Assembly (NCBI GenBank): GCA_947561715.1
Contig: OX387201.1
Location: 22,210,001 to 22,274,000 of the forward strand
DNA: 64,000 nt
Source of the DNA: Ascidia mentula
Taxonomy: Eukaryota; Chordata; Ascidiacea; Phlebobranchia; Ascidiidae
Reading direction: 5' to 3'
The position numbers and the translations under genes are program-made. The notes beneath the pieces are model-generated. The model did no database searches, was not told where the DNA came from, and was given only the letters and a program-made list of their open reading frames with translations. Of this stretch, positions 39,889-51,741 are shown piece after piece. Within the stretch, counting starts at the first letter, position 1. Each line of letters opens with the position of its first letter.

Positions 39889-40254
39889 TTACGCTTGACT
39901 AGTGTTGGGGAAAGCACCACAAACATTAGTTTTTATGAACGGGCTGGGTTTATAATCATACACAAGGCCGTTGGTTCTCGTGGTGACGAGCTTGCTTAGG
40001 GGCTTCTCGCGCTTGACCGCTAGTAACCCCGGGAAGGTCTGAGACAAGAACGCATTTACGCACGTGATGTGTGACGTAGTAATGGCGTTGGGAGATACCA
40101 GAAAACAACGCGCCGTTACCATGACAGCGGGAGAAGCCTCTGGCGGACGCTGGTAACCGGTTGCGGTTGAAAATCTTCCAGTTGGCGATTTGAGTTCAAT
40201 TAGCGAGGCGACCTCGGTCGTAACCCAATTCAGACTACTCCGTTGCCACATTTT
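39889..40254 (-). CDS. Uncertain open frame convergent with the helical-protein gene
   Basis: A single frame of about 120 codons runs from an ATG near 40254 (MWQRSSLNWVTTEVASL) to a stop at 39889. Composition is plausible for a protein (PEASPAVMVTARCFLVSPN, KPLSKLVTTRTNGLVYDYK), but no domain is recognised. An upstream minus-strand frame at 40510-40298 cannot be joined in phase. It may be an internal or last exon, or chance. Confidence 0.3.
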   Translation of the reverse strand, partial: KMWQRSSLNWVTTEVASLIELKSPTGRFSTATGYQRPPEASPAVMVTARCFLVSPNAITTSHITCVNAFLSQTFPGLLAVKREKPLSKLVTTRTNGLVYDYKPSPFIKTNVCGAFPNTSQA

Positions 40255-40742
40255 GTCCACGACAAATTTGTTTTATTGGAATGTTTGTGTTGTTACCTCA
40301 ATATTTCCAAAGCAAATGAAGAAATGCATGGAAATCGTAGTAGCGTGAATATTTTGGAGCCGCCCAATAATTCCTAATTCGGTTTCCACCGGAGAGGGGG
40401 GAGGAAATTATATAATTTTCAGTAGCATCTTTAGCGTGTTGTAAATTATTTTCATATCTATTGCACTTGATATTTCCATCAATTTTCATCACAAACGATT
40501 CTCGCGTCATTTTTTCAACAACTTCCTCCGTGATAATAGGAAAGGAGCACGAAAACGATTAATTATCAGCATGGTGATAAATTTCTTTGAATACAGACAA
40601 GATGATTTAACACCAAGCTAATGAATTAAAATGTTTTTGTTGATTGCAAGAAATCTGAAATTGATGCAAATTACGTGAGATTTTAAACTGACAACCTCAT
40701 CAGCTGAGTTGTAGAAATGCCTCAGATTTCAGGGTTAAACAG

Positions 40743-41223
40743 GTTTTATACCATAGCAGTATTCTCGGCGCCATTCCTTCATCACTGAGAAACAACCAGC
40801 AAGTCGTGCTCGGTGTCGCTACCAAGCGGAAATCACGCAGAAGGACAAAAGCACGTGCTTTGGGCGTTCCGTCTCCACTTCTTTCCACGGAGGAGGTGAC
40901 AATTGTCCGGGTGAGATTAAATTCTATTATTCTTTATTGTTTTGCATTTTATCAAGTGTAGTTTGCGTTAATTTAAGTTTAATTAACTCGTCATAATCCG
41001 TTGGTTCGGTGACCATTTCCAGCGTTCCACTTCACCAAACCCATCCCAACACAGTGGAATGAGCCCGTTCGTTGCTACGCAACACAGATACTCGGTCCGG
41101 AGGAAACGAAGTGTGACGAGTCAGTTGACCGTGACAGACGACGAAGAAAGGCCCCAGTCACCACTGGCAACGATGACGCAACCGGGTCTTTCAACGAATG
41201 ACGTGGAAAGAAAAAATGTGTAG
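40743..41223 (+). CDS. Last two exons of a basic, Ser/Thr-rich protein
   Basis: An exon 40743-40910 (acceptor TTAAACAG, donor CGG|GTGAGA) reads SSILGAIPSSLRNNQQVVLG and then a strongly basic run (TKRKSRRRTKARAL). It joins in phase with 41023-41223, which includes RYSVRRKRSVTSQLTV and ends in KNV and a stop. The composition suits a nuclear protein or an intracellular tail. Upstream exons were not found; the frame stays open only to 40688. The stop lies about 170 bp from the end of RGS22 on the other strand. Confidence 0.5.
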
Positions 41224-41391
41224 TTTTATTTCATTCAACTACAAATTGAAATTATGAAAGTCAAAACTAATTTGTTTATAATAAACTTACAATGGATACA
41301 GAATAAAAAGCACGAAAACATTCATCTGCTACGAAATACCGACCATCGGCCATCTAACATTACTACGGAACTAATCTGAGCGGGACAAATG

Positions 41392-44300
41392 TTAATCTAC
41401 GGTAACTGCGGGTCCTTTTTCTTTGCTCTCTTCACGTTTCAACTGAGCTCCTTTGGATTTTGCAGCTCGCCTATTTGCGAACTCGTTGTCACGTGTTTCT
41501 TCGGTGCCCTGTGATTGGTTCATTGTCGAATCTTCTTTTCTTATTGTGCTTACAATGACCTAACAACAAAGACGTCGATTTGAACAAAAACACGGTAGAT
41601 TTAAGGTGAACTTATTTGTGATTTTAAGGAATACCTTATCCTTCCTCTTCTGTTTCGGCATTCCTTGGGAGTTAAAAGACATTTCTGAATCTTTTGATTT
41701 TCTTCCGTCATCGGATTCTGAGCCACTTCCAACGCTTGAAACATCTGAAAGCCTTCAATCGTAAAACTTCAGGGATTAAACAATATTTCGGTTATGGACC
41801 TGAGTCGGGGTCGGGTAAAGGTTCGGGGGGTGTTCGACCTTTGACCTCATTCTCCATGAGAAGAAGAAGTCGCTGCTGATCGAGATTCTCGACGTATTTC
41901 CCGTACGACCACGACACTTGGTTGCCATAACGACCATCGACGCTATCCTGGACGTCGCTGTCTTTACTCGAGAGAATCGCTGGAAATTCATCCGCGCCGG
42001 CGGCAGCTGCTTCTCTGGCTTCCTCCTAATTCATAGAAATCATATGATTAAGATTTTGCACGGAGAAAGTTGGATGTAGACTCACTCTCAATGCTTCCTC
42101 CTCCTGATCCCGCATCATCTTCCTCAACTTCTCCTTTCTCTTCTTCCTCTGGCGCTCCAAGGTTGTCGTTAGTTTCTCTTCGCCGAGGTTTTTTCTGAAG
42201 TCACAGAATTGACTCCAAAATGGAAAAAGGACCCGAAATACTGTGAGCTGTTTAACAAATTGTTAGATCAAAATAAACAACAATTTATGACAAATTTTTG
42301 CTAAAAGTCCCTAAATTTGTTCCAACAAACTTCTTCGACTTCCTCAATACTCACTTGCGCTTCTCGGAACACGTAAGCTCCAGACTCCCGACGTTTTTCG
42401 ATCAACTTTTCCGCCATTTCGGCCGAAATATCGATTTGTAGAGAGGGGGGAATGTGGGAGTTAATGAAGCAATTAATAATTGAAAGGATTTTTGATTCTA
42501 CGGCTGAGGTTTCGTTGTGGATGTGACAAAAATCCTGGGAACAGAAACGTTGGAAGTTGCGAAGGAATTCACATTTGAACATTTCAAGGCTTGGATTGGA
42601 ATTTGTTTAACCAGAAAAATATTTAGCAGAAGATTAAATAAAGAAGAATTCATGGCAATGGAAACTTTCAAACCTTGTACTTTTGAACTTCGAGCCAAAA
42701 TAAAACGTCATTTTCCAAAAAGTCACCCTTTAGCGACACGTAGCGGCGAAACTGCCCTGCTGTTATAGGGTTTAGTAGAGCGTGACGGAATTCCACCAGA
42801 TCACGTGACGACGACTGCCATCGATTTTCCAACATCTGAACGAAAATTTGGTTCGTTACTGACAAAGATGTGCATTATGACGTGATAATCACCCGCCACG
42901 GTTCGCCGCGTTTCTTTTTCTTTTGTAAAACAACGTCTTCTGCAACCTCGGACATTTGCGACTTGGGACGTTGTCGTTCCTGTGACGTAACACGGTGACG
43001 TAATATGATGACGATTGATTTTGTAGTCAACAAAAAAAGTTTTTCTTTGATATTACTTCGATCTAGTCGCATTCGTTTTTACCATGAAGGCTTCGGTGGC
43101 CAGGAATAATGGAAGCCATCTTTTTTCAATTCTGATTTTGACAAATTTCTGGACTTCCGCGATCAGTTCATTTGTAGGTCTCTCCTTTAGGGTATTCCCC
43201 CAACCTCCTCCAGCTAAAACCGCCTGATTGGGAAGGGGTTGGAATTAAAATCACAAAGTTTGTGGGTATAGAAGGGGAGGACCTTATTTTGTTCGGCTTT
43301 TGTCGCTGGGCTCATCGGACCGAAGAAATATTTCTTGTGGAGATATTTTGATTTTATTTCTTTCGCTTTTTCGTCCCGTTTCTCACTTGATTGATGGGGA
43401 ATCCTCTTAAAGGACTCGATATCGACCCAACAAAGTAAATCAGTTCTAGAAAGTTGTGATGAGTTACACGAATGTTCACCACATTCGAAACCTTACTTGA
43501 CGTAACGTTCTTCAAGAAACTTTCGGAAATATTCGAGTTCTATCCGATTTCTCACGAGTTCGTCAAATGTAAAAGATCGAAATTCTTCGGAAACATTTCC
43601 CCACAGATTTTCTTCGTATTTCTCTATCGATTGTTGTTCGGAGGGGGGAAGGACTTTTTTCTGGAAATTTCAAAGTAAATTTTTAATTAATTGATGTTAT
43701 TTTATCTTAATACGAAAGCTTGGTCTGTGAATGCGGACAAAAGGACCAATGTAGAGGATCAACACCAACCTCCTTCAAAATCCCTTTCTTGTTGAGGAAA
43801 TTCATGTACTTCTGAGATACGTTCATATTCCGTTCCTGATTAATTTGTTCAATCTATAAATAAAAAAAGTCACATACCGGAACCAAACCGTGATGGTATG
43901 GATTAGTGAAAACGGATGAGGAAACATAGAAATTCTAGCGTAATATTAGTTACGTCACCTTTCCGTAACTTTCGCGATCCGATCCCAGCATCCGGTTCCA
44001 GGGTAGGAGGAGAAGTTTCAAAACGCTCTCCTCCGCATCGTCGTAAAGATCTTCGAAAGGAGGATCGAGTCTCGCTCGGATGACTCCGCGCGTTTCCATG
44101 GTTACTTCGATATCATCTGGGGAACCCCCCACAATGTAAGTGGAGTAGATGGTCTGCGGACACCGGAGGAAAAGTCAGGAAATGTTAACGGTGAATTCAA
44201 TTATGATTCGCTTTCTGTTCCAAATATTCGTCGACTAAAATGTTGAATGTTTTGTCAACCCGCGAAAATAAAAACAAAACTTAGTTTCTGTGGAATTTAT

Positions 44301-47300
44301 TCCTGAAGTTTCAGTAATTCGCGATTGTTTCGTTTTTTTACCTTAGCCTTTTTCTTTATGGTGAAATGATCGTAGATTTCAGTGTAAAATGACCTTCTGT
44401 AATCTTGAAGGTTAAACCAGAAGTGAATCGAATTACTCCACAACTGAAATATTAAAAAATAAAACGGTTACATGTCAAAATTCTGGTGACAAAAGAATGG
44501 AAGAAAGAAGTTCCGATTCAGGGAAGTTTTTTTTGGAAATCCCCCACCTTGTTTCCAGATAATTCGCAGAACTTGGTAAAGAACCAGCCAGCCTTTGTAT
44601 CATGATGTAAAGCTTGCAACATACTCTCCATATTTGGGCTTCCTCTAACTGTCGATTCTGACGTCACAGAGCTAGGCGGTGACGTCTTAACACGTGGACG
44701 AAAAACGATGGGGGAAGTTTTTCTACAAAGGGAACTATTGGTAAAATATAATGTGACGTCATCATCAGCATTAACCAGCTATTAATGACGCGTAATATTT
44801 TGTTTTTTCAAGGGAACAGCAACCATGGGGTGTCAGAAACTGATCACTTGGATTTTGTGAAAAACCTTGCTTTTGCTTCCGCGGCTGACTTCAATCTTTC
44901 CATCCTCGCCCGTGTTTTCCTGGTCAGAGGACCCGCCGATGTTGCACGTTTGAATGGTGTCCGGTCCCCGCTCATCCGTTGTTTCAAAACCTCATCCACT
45001 TTTGGCTGCAGGTAATTCGGAATCGGATTCGGTGACGTGAGCGGCGGTGACGGATCGAGTGACGTCATAAACACGTCACGGTTGATGTAACGATGATAGT
45101 CGCTAATTACGTGAAAGGAATTCTTGTATTCTTGCTGCTGTGGAAGACAAACGCGGATGAGCGGAACGCACAGAAGATAAACATGGATGAGAGGAAGGCA
45201 GGCACGACAAACATGGATGAGAGGAAGGCAGGCACGACAAACATGGATGAGAGGAAGGCAGGCACGACAAGATAAAAAATCGTTGTTACCTTGAACCTCG
45301 GCAAACAGGATTTTGGACGCAAAGGAACAATTGTTATTGTTTTGGGAGAAGGATAGGATTGTGACGACATAGGACGAATGCCCCGTGATCTGATGGATGG
45401 GACGTCGATCAGCGCCTCTGATCTTGAAGAAAATCTCACAATGAATCTTGGACTCCTGGAAGAGTTTCTTTGTAATTTTGTGTCTCAACCACAAATCACA
45501 CAAATTACCAATATAGGAGGAGAGGCTCAACAATATCTCGTTGTACACAATGCAAGTGATCCAACGTCCACTGGGTGGCGTGTAGGAGCTTGTACTTGGA
45601 TAAAACTTCGTTGGGGATTCTTTTTGTGCTTCCAACTTTCGTGTACGTTTCACGCATGCGTTGCAGAAAGCTTGGGCGAAAAATAGTTAGCCTAGTGTAG
45701 CGGTTTCTCAACGTTATGTTCTGTAGTTATTTATTCGCTTCTAAATGAAAGTATTTTCGTGGAATTCATTGCTTAAATTACATAGTCATATCACGAATCA
45801 CGGAATTTATTACAAATCACGTAATTTATCACATGAATCACAGTCACGATATGAACAAGTATCAGCTTATCCATACTTTTTGTTGTTTTTATTCTCCAGC
45901 CCGAAGCGACTTTTGTCTATGTCCAACCACAAATCCAACAACTTTTCTCCAACAGTGTTCTGAAGGAAGGAACGGAATTTCTTCAAACAACAAGAATCTG
46001 CAACAATCAAATTATTACGAAACAAACAACACAAATATTGCGAAACCAATTTAATGTAGTAAGATTATTTCGTCACAAACCCTTGAATTCCACATTTGAT
46101 TGTGACGTTTCAAGTTCAGATTCATTGCTCTCCTCCGAGAACACCGAATCTGTTTCGTCATCAATCTGGAAAAATACGTCATAACTTGCATGTTATTTCA
46201 TCACAATGATGTAACAACCAACCTTGTTTTTGAATGTGATGGATTTTCTCCGCGGAACATCAGTAGCGACATCTAGTGTAGTGTTATCCCTGTGTCATGA
46301 CGTCGTGTTTAAAAGTCGAACAAAAAAATAAGATTATAAACTTTTAACCTGGTTTGCAATCTCTTCGACTCGTACTCGTGCAAAGAATCCGCGAAAACCT
46401 GAGATAACACAAGTTTTGTTGTTTAGCGGGATTGAACATGACCTCAACTTACCGCAGCGTCAAGGTCGCTCAAGGTTGAACCACGCGGTGAAGGCGGAAC
46501 TATGGGATCGAGGCTCACTTCGTTTATCTGTTTGGGACCGACACCATCCACCAGTGACGTGTATACATCCTTCATTACCATAGCAACGAACACACCAGCG
46601 TAAGATTGAAGGTCATAGATGGAAAACGAGTAAGTTTCTGTGTAAGTTGACTTGTGGTAAGAAACTACCAGTAGGTATTCATCCTTTGCTGCCATTCTTG
46701 TGATAAACATTTACATAATTTATATCAAGCGACTGACGAGTTTAAGTATTACACCGAACTGCATTGTTTCTACAATTCCCTTATCACAACGTACAACCAT
46801 GTTTTGATTACGTCATAGTGACGTACACATGCAACCAGTGTATGTCACGTACTTGGTTCTTCCCCGACTGAAACTTCTGGTTGACTTTCTTCACTTTCAC
46901 TCCCGACTCCCTGGTCACTGCCCTCATCCGATAATTCAGGATCAATTTTCACAACTTGATTCACTTCAAACATTTCAAAACTTTTTGGTTTTAACACGAA
47001 CTCGCTAAACAATCTAACTGGGAAAGTAGTAGAATAATTTGCCGTTTGACAAAAAATTGTCGACGTGGATGTTTTACTGACGCAACTGTTGGATCAGCCT
47101 CCATAGCCTGACACCTTTGTCCTCAAAGACACGGTAACCGTGCCAGGATCCGAAACCAGGTTGTTTTGGTGTATGGCTTTATACCTTGTGTGGTTGTATG
47201 TACGTGCACTGGGACGACTCGTGCGGCCTCTTTTCGGTGAATAGGATATCCGCTAGAAGGAGCCGGTGAGAAAGTGACCGATGAAGAGTGATACTGAGTG

Positions 47301-49325
47301 TGGTTCCTGCACAGAACGTGAAATTACAACAGGATAAATAACAACAGAAAACTTACATGACGGTTCCGCTTGACAGAGCAGAGATAGGAGGAATCTAAAC
47401 AACAAATGACGTCATTGCTTTGTTATTCCACCATTTTGTTACATCTAAACATTACTACATTGACCCACCTTTGACGTAGCAAAAACACCCAAGTATGAGT
47501 CTGCGTCATCAGCTACGTCATTCCTCCGACTCTGGACGCTGATTGGACGAGACGAACTTGTCCGTCTGTGACGCAACAATGATACTGGAGCCGAAACTCT
47601 CACAGAAGTTTCAACTTTGCTGGAATCTTCGACCTAAACATATTTGAAGGTCAAACGTTTAATATTGGAACACAACGCAGTCCGGCACCTGTTTGGCGAT
47701 TGAGTACCACTGGTTTGTTTGTGTGGTGGTCGATGAACCGAGGGTGACGCCGAGCTTCTCTATCAACTTCTCAGTGTCATTATCTGGTGTTGGAGGTCGA
47801 GTCACCTTTAAAGTTAATTTATTCTCAATATTTCGGGTAATTCCACATATTCGATTGTGATGAATAAACGAGACCCAAATGCTGTAAAAATGCTAAATGA
47901 TTTCCCACAAATATTGCCTCAACTTTTTTCTGTTTAAACCAGGGTTTGTAATCCCTGTCTATGATCAACTTCATTCCGGCTCTGCTCGTCTCAATCTGAC
48001 CGAGAAGTTTGGCCAACCTGGATACAAAAATATAACTTTATCTAAATTTGGTCGATAATAAAACGTTTCAGAAAGTTTTGAGTTTTAAATTAGGCTGCAA
48101 AGATTGGAAGCCAGCAAATAAAGTACAACCTGTATTCCATGTAAAGTTCGCTCTGTAGAAACGTCGGGAATCGTTTCTCTTTCATCCAAGCTATTCCTTG
48201 CTCTTTCTCCAAACACTGAATGAATCAACAACAAAATAACCACCGGGTATTTAGTCAAGAAAAACCACAACATCATGTTTCTATTCTTGAAATAAACTAT
48301 TTGACAAACGGTGTCTGTATAATCGTACACGTGTCACGACTGCAAACTGAGAATAATCGTCACCTTAACGTTGATTCTTGTTTTAATTTCATCCCCGTCC
48401 CCTCCGCTTTCTTCCGCCAGTTTCTCACGTTCGTAATGTGGGAGTTTTATAGGCGGGTTCGGGATCGCATTCTGCTCAACAATTCCTTAAATTAGTCCAG
48501 GCACATTGTTAGGTCAGCACTATCAACATTGTGACGTCACCACTATCAACATTGTTACGTCACAACTATCACACTGTTACGTTAGCACTATCACCCTCGT
48601 GACGTTCATGCCACAGTTACTTCCCCACATAAACCGTTACCTTGTATACTGAACGTATTGGAGTTTGTGACCTCGCATAAGCCTTGATTTTATCAGCAAG
48701 TTGATATTTAGTTGGAGTGAGAACTTCGAATCCGCTGGTTTCTGTGTTGAATCTCAACGGTTCCGGAAAACTCTGGAAGAAAACAATGAAAATCAGGTCA
48801 AGACTCAATCAACGTCAACTTCGAAAACAAGAGGAAATACATCTCTGTGTGAATTCAAATCAATCTGACAAGGCAGCAAACTCACCGGTAACTGTAAAAA
48901 CTCGTTGAAGAAATTTACAAACAAATCGTCGGTTGCCAAGCAATGTTCCTGCAAAAAAATCATTTTATGAAAATTTTTCTTCAACATTTAATAAAAACTT
49001 ACAAAGTCGTCGACTTCAAGCAGCGGTGGATCTGAGGGAAAAGTTTAATTGTAAATTCGGAATACGAAAACATTAGTGTGGTTGCTATGGTTACATTATC
49101 GGTAACAAACCATTTCACCTGTAGTAAGAATTTTCTCCGGCATTTTGCATAGATTGTAAAGGTCAGTAGGTCACTATAGGTCAATGACCTGACATAAACT
49201 GGCGGTGAACAACACGCATCGATCACAGTTTCAGCTTCAGAGGTTTCGTTGAAATCGTTATCAGTTAAAGCATCAACAAAGTTTAACTGCTGGAAAGATT
49301 GAAGCGGATTAAAGTTAACTCGCAT
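41392..49325 (-). CDS. RGS22: Regulator of G-protein signalling 22 (multi-RGS-domain protein)
   Basis: Recognised from CLEKEQGIAWMKEKRFPTFL followed by LAKLLGQIE, EHCLATDDLFVNFFNEFLQL, and several RGS-like helices. Well-supported exons: 48953-48893, 48778-48642, 45997-45877, 45670-45509, 45455-45290, 45137-44847, 44722-44547, 44443-44342, 44153-43959, 43660-43497, 43445-43283, 43223-43083, 42979-42893, 42835-42674, 42534-42355, 42247-42086, 42025-41800, 41743-41635, 41559-41392. RGS-type segments are FRSFLQNTVGEKLLDLWLDI, LWSNSIHFWFNLQDYRRSFY, and LNPITAGQFRRYVSLKGDFL with ENDVLFWLEVQKYK, the last continuing into INCFINSHIPPSLQIDI. The C-terminus is charged. In vertebrates the gene is testis/axoneme-biased; the same role here is inferred. 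The start at 49325 (MRVNFNPLQSF) and joins near 49189-49000, 47.8-46.1 kb and 43.7-43.9 kb are unresolved. Confidence 0.9.
45174..45271. repeat. 30-bp tandem repeat inside an RGS22 intron
   Basis: About 3.3 units of AACATGGATGAGAGGAAGGC plus AGGCACGACA, preceded by a diverged unit from about 45143. It lies within the intron between exons 45455-45290 and 45137-44847. As 30 is a multiple of three, all frames stay open through it on both strands, producing long but false reading frames. Confidence 0.85.
48518..48605. repeat. Four diverged tandem units each ending in a TGACGTCA-like octamer
   Basis: Units begin CACTATCAACATTGTGACGT and repeat at about 23-bp spacing, with variants ending TTACGTCA, TTACGTTA and GTGACGTT. 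The block lies in an RGS22 intron. It shows directly that at least one local amplification carries the TGACGTCA motif. Confidence 0.6.
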
Positions 49326-51741
49326 TGCTTCAATAAAAGCCACATAGACAAACTGACACTTGTTTCAGATAAATAACGTAAGTGCCTACAGTTGATGATC
49401 TGAGACGGAAAACAATTCGTCGTCTTCCTAACAAAGAACACTCTTTGTCATAACACCAGCTATCCACAAACCAGAGTCTGAGGCGCAAATACGCAAAGCA
49501 TAACATGTTAATAATTAACAGAAACCTTTCAAGCTGGGGACTGAATACATTAAGATAGAGCTTTTATTGCGAAACCTTTGCAAACTATTGTTTATTACCG
49601 CCTGGTATTGTATTCCACTTATTGGTTGAATCACAAACCTTGCATCAGAATTGACTCCTTTTCACCTAAAACTTCAAGTTAAAATTATTTTTCTCTAACA
49701 TCTATCCTCGCTATAACAGCTGGGTTCACATCCAGCACTGTGCGTTATTTTAGTGGTGAATTAATGTCTGCGTCACAAAACACTTTGTTGAACTTATTGT
49801 TGTGGCACCTATTGTTACGACACAAAGCAATTCGATATCGCTAGGTAACAAAGCGCGCGGAACGCTGCCTCTGGCAAGGAGTGATTCCACTTAATTTCAA
49901 CACATACGATGGCAACTCCTTCCAGAGGCCGCTAAACAATCAGTCAACAACACAGTAGAGATCTTCCATGCTATCAGGAACTTTCAACTACGAGAGAAAC
50001 CACCTACATGTTTTTAACAACAGCAAGTTGTACCTCGTGTCTGCAACTGAACATTCGCTTCAAACCCACTTGAAAGCACTTGTACACGTAATACAGGCTG
50101 ACTGTCTCACTGTCTTCTCACAAAAGCGCAAATATTTGAGGCTTTATTGGGTTTAAGTGATGACGGACAATATTGCGATTGTGATGTAATAATAAAAACC
50201 TTGTATCTGAATACGGTAATTATCCGGGCGTGTTTATGAGCGAAACAATCAAATTCATTGTTTTGTGAAACTGATAGGGACCCTGCCTCATGCTGGCGAA
50301 GACGTATCTGACCAAGGTACAACATGAATTTATCAACCCACAAGGGAAATAATAATAGATATTACATTGATTCATTCAGCGTTTCCTTCACCAAGTTTGT
50401 TTGAGTAATTTAACCAAATAGCTACAGGCGACCGCACAAGAAATACCTGGCCTCGCTTAAATTTCGTGCGGATCTTGAGGCACTGCTGAACCCTCAGGCA
50501 CAATCACAAAAAGTTTAATTTTCGTCGCTGTGTCTACCAGGAAGAAAACATCTGAATTGTAGGGTTACCATGGTACCGAGATGCAGGGAGTGGATGTCAT
50601 GTGTTGATCCAGTGGGAGTAAGTTGCACAGCAGTGCGAAGAAAAAGCTGACGTTCGTGGAAATAATGAAATATCAACCAATCTTATACTGGATTGTATTA
50701 TTTAGAAAAAGGATAAGGTGAAGTCAGACAGTAACTTCTATAGATCACATTAACTGTTTTTGCGATAGAAGTTACTTTACTTTTATAGGGCTGAGCATTG
50801 GTTGGTTTAAACCAAAGTTCGGAATACCATGATTATATGACATAAAAAAAGCATTGTGACGTAACACGCACCAAAAAGTCCCATGAACATTGTGAGTTTG
50901 CATACAGAGGATGACGTCACACTCAAAATTATAATTTGCATGTACATAAAGTGACGTCATAAAAGGTAGTTAGTTAGGGTAATTAGTTATGGGCGGTTAG
51001 CGGTCAAAGGAACCCCGACTTCAGTGAAATGTGGGGAAGTTCCCCCACATTTGCATGAAAGAAATGAAATATAACACCTTGCGAATTAAGTGGGGTGTCG
51101 AAAATTTGCGTCACAAGCCTAAGTCAGGCATTTATTCGTCACAAATCACGCGTTGTTTCGTCACAAGGAAGGTTTATGCATCGTCGCACAATAGAGAAGA
51201 CAGCAGATCTACTTTCAACCTCACGCCGAATTCTTGCAGCAAAAAAACAAAAAAAGCCATGCTTCACAGTTAAGTCACGCTCTTTGCACCCCCTCCCCCT
51301 TCGAAGAAGAAGGCTGCTACAGCAGTATGGAAACAAACAGTGACGTTTCATCCACGGTCAGTGAGCTGTTGCAACGGACGAAGTTGTTTCCATTCTAGCC
51401 AGTTGCTTGAATTTTTGTAACCGGGAAATCTGCATCGGGATCCTATAAAAGCATGCAGGTCCGCATACAGCTTCGGGGCATTGGATTGTTGACATTTAGC
51501 GGTGTTTGCGGCATTTTCTGTTTATTTCGTTTTTCAATTTAACCTGTGTTTGAGAAACCCAGTTGTGTGTCAGGTAGGTTGTGACCTTGGATGTCATCCA
51601 AGACCACATGTGTATTCCCTTCTATCCCCGTGCATAAACACGCACGCCACGTAGTGTGTGTTAGATTCCCTCCAGTTGATTCTAATCATATAATTTATTG
51701 CATGGCATAGGACGCATGAATAGTTGTGAATTCAAGAAGAA
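49326..51741. other. Spacer between divergent RGS22 and SLC10 genes
   Basis: No coding exon is supported. Promoters of both genes should be here, and 5' untranslated exons are possible. TGACGTCA occurs at about 50912 and 50950. Short frames on either strand lack splice context. Confidence 0.45.

Noticed and set aside
40700..40888. Minus-strand frame of 62 codons
   Set aside because: Antisense of a plus-strand exon with good splice sites and a coherent basic product.
44844..45653. Long minus-strand frame of 269 codons with three CRACLPLIHV repeats
   Set aside because: It crosses three RGS22 exons and their introns. The exons read better in other frames with good splice sites, and the repeat peptide is the intronic 30-bp tandem repeat, which keeps any frame open.
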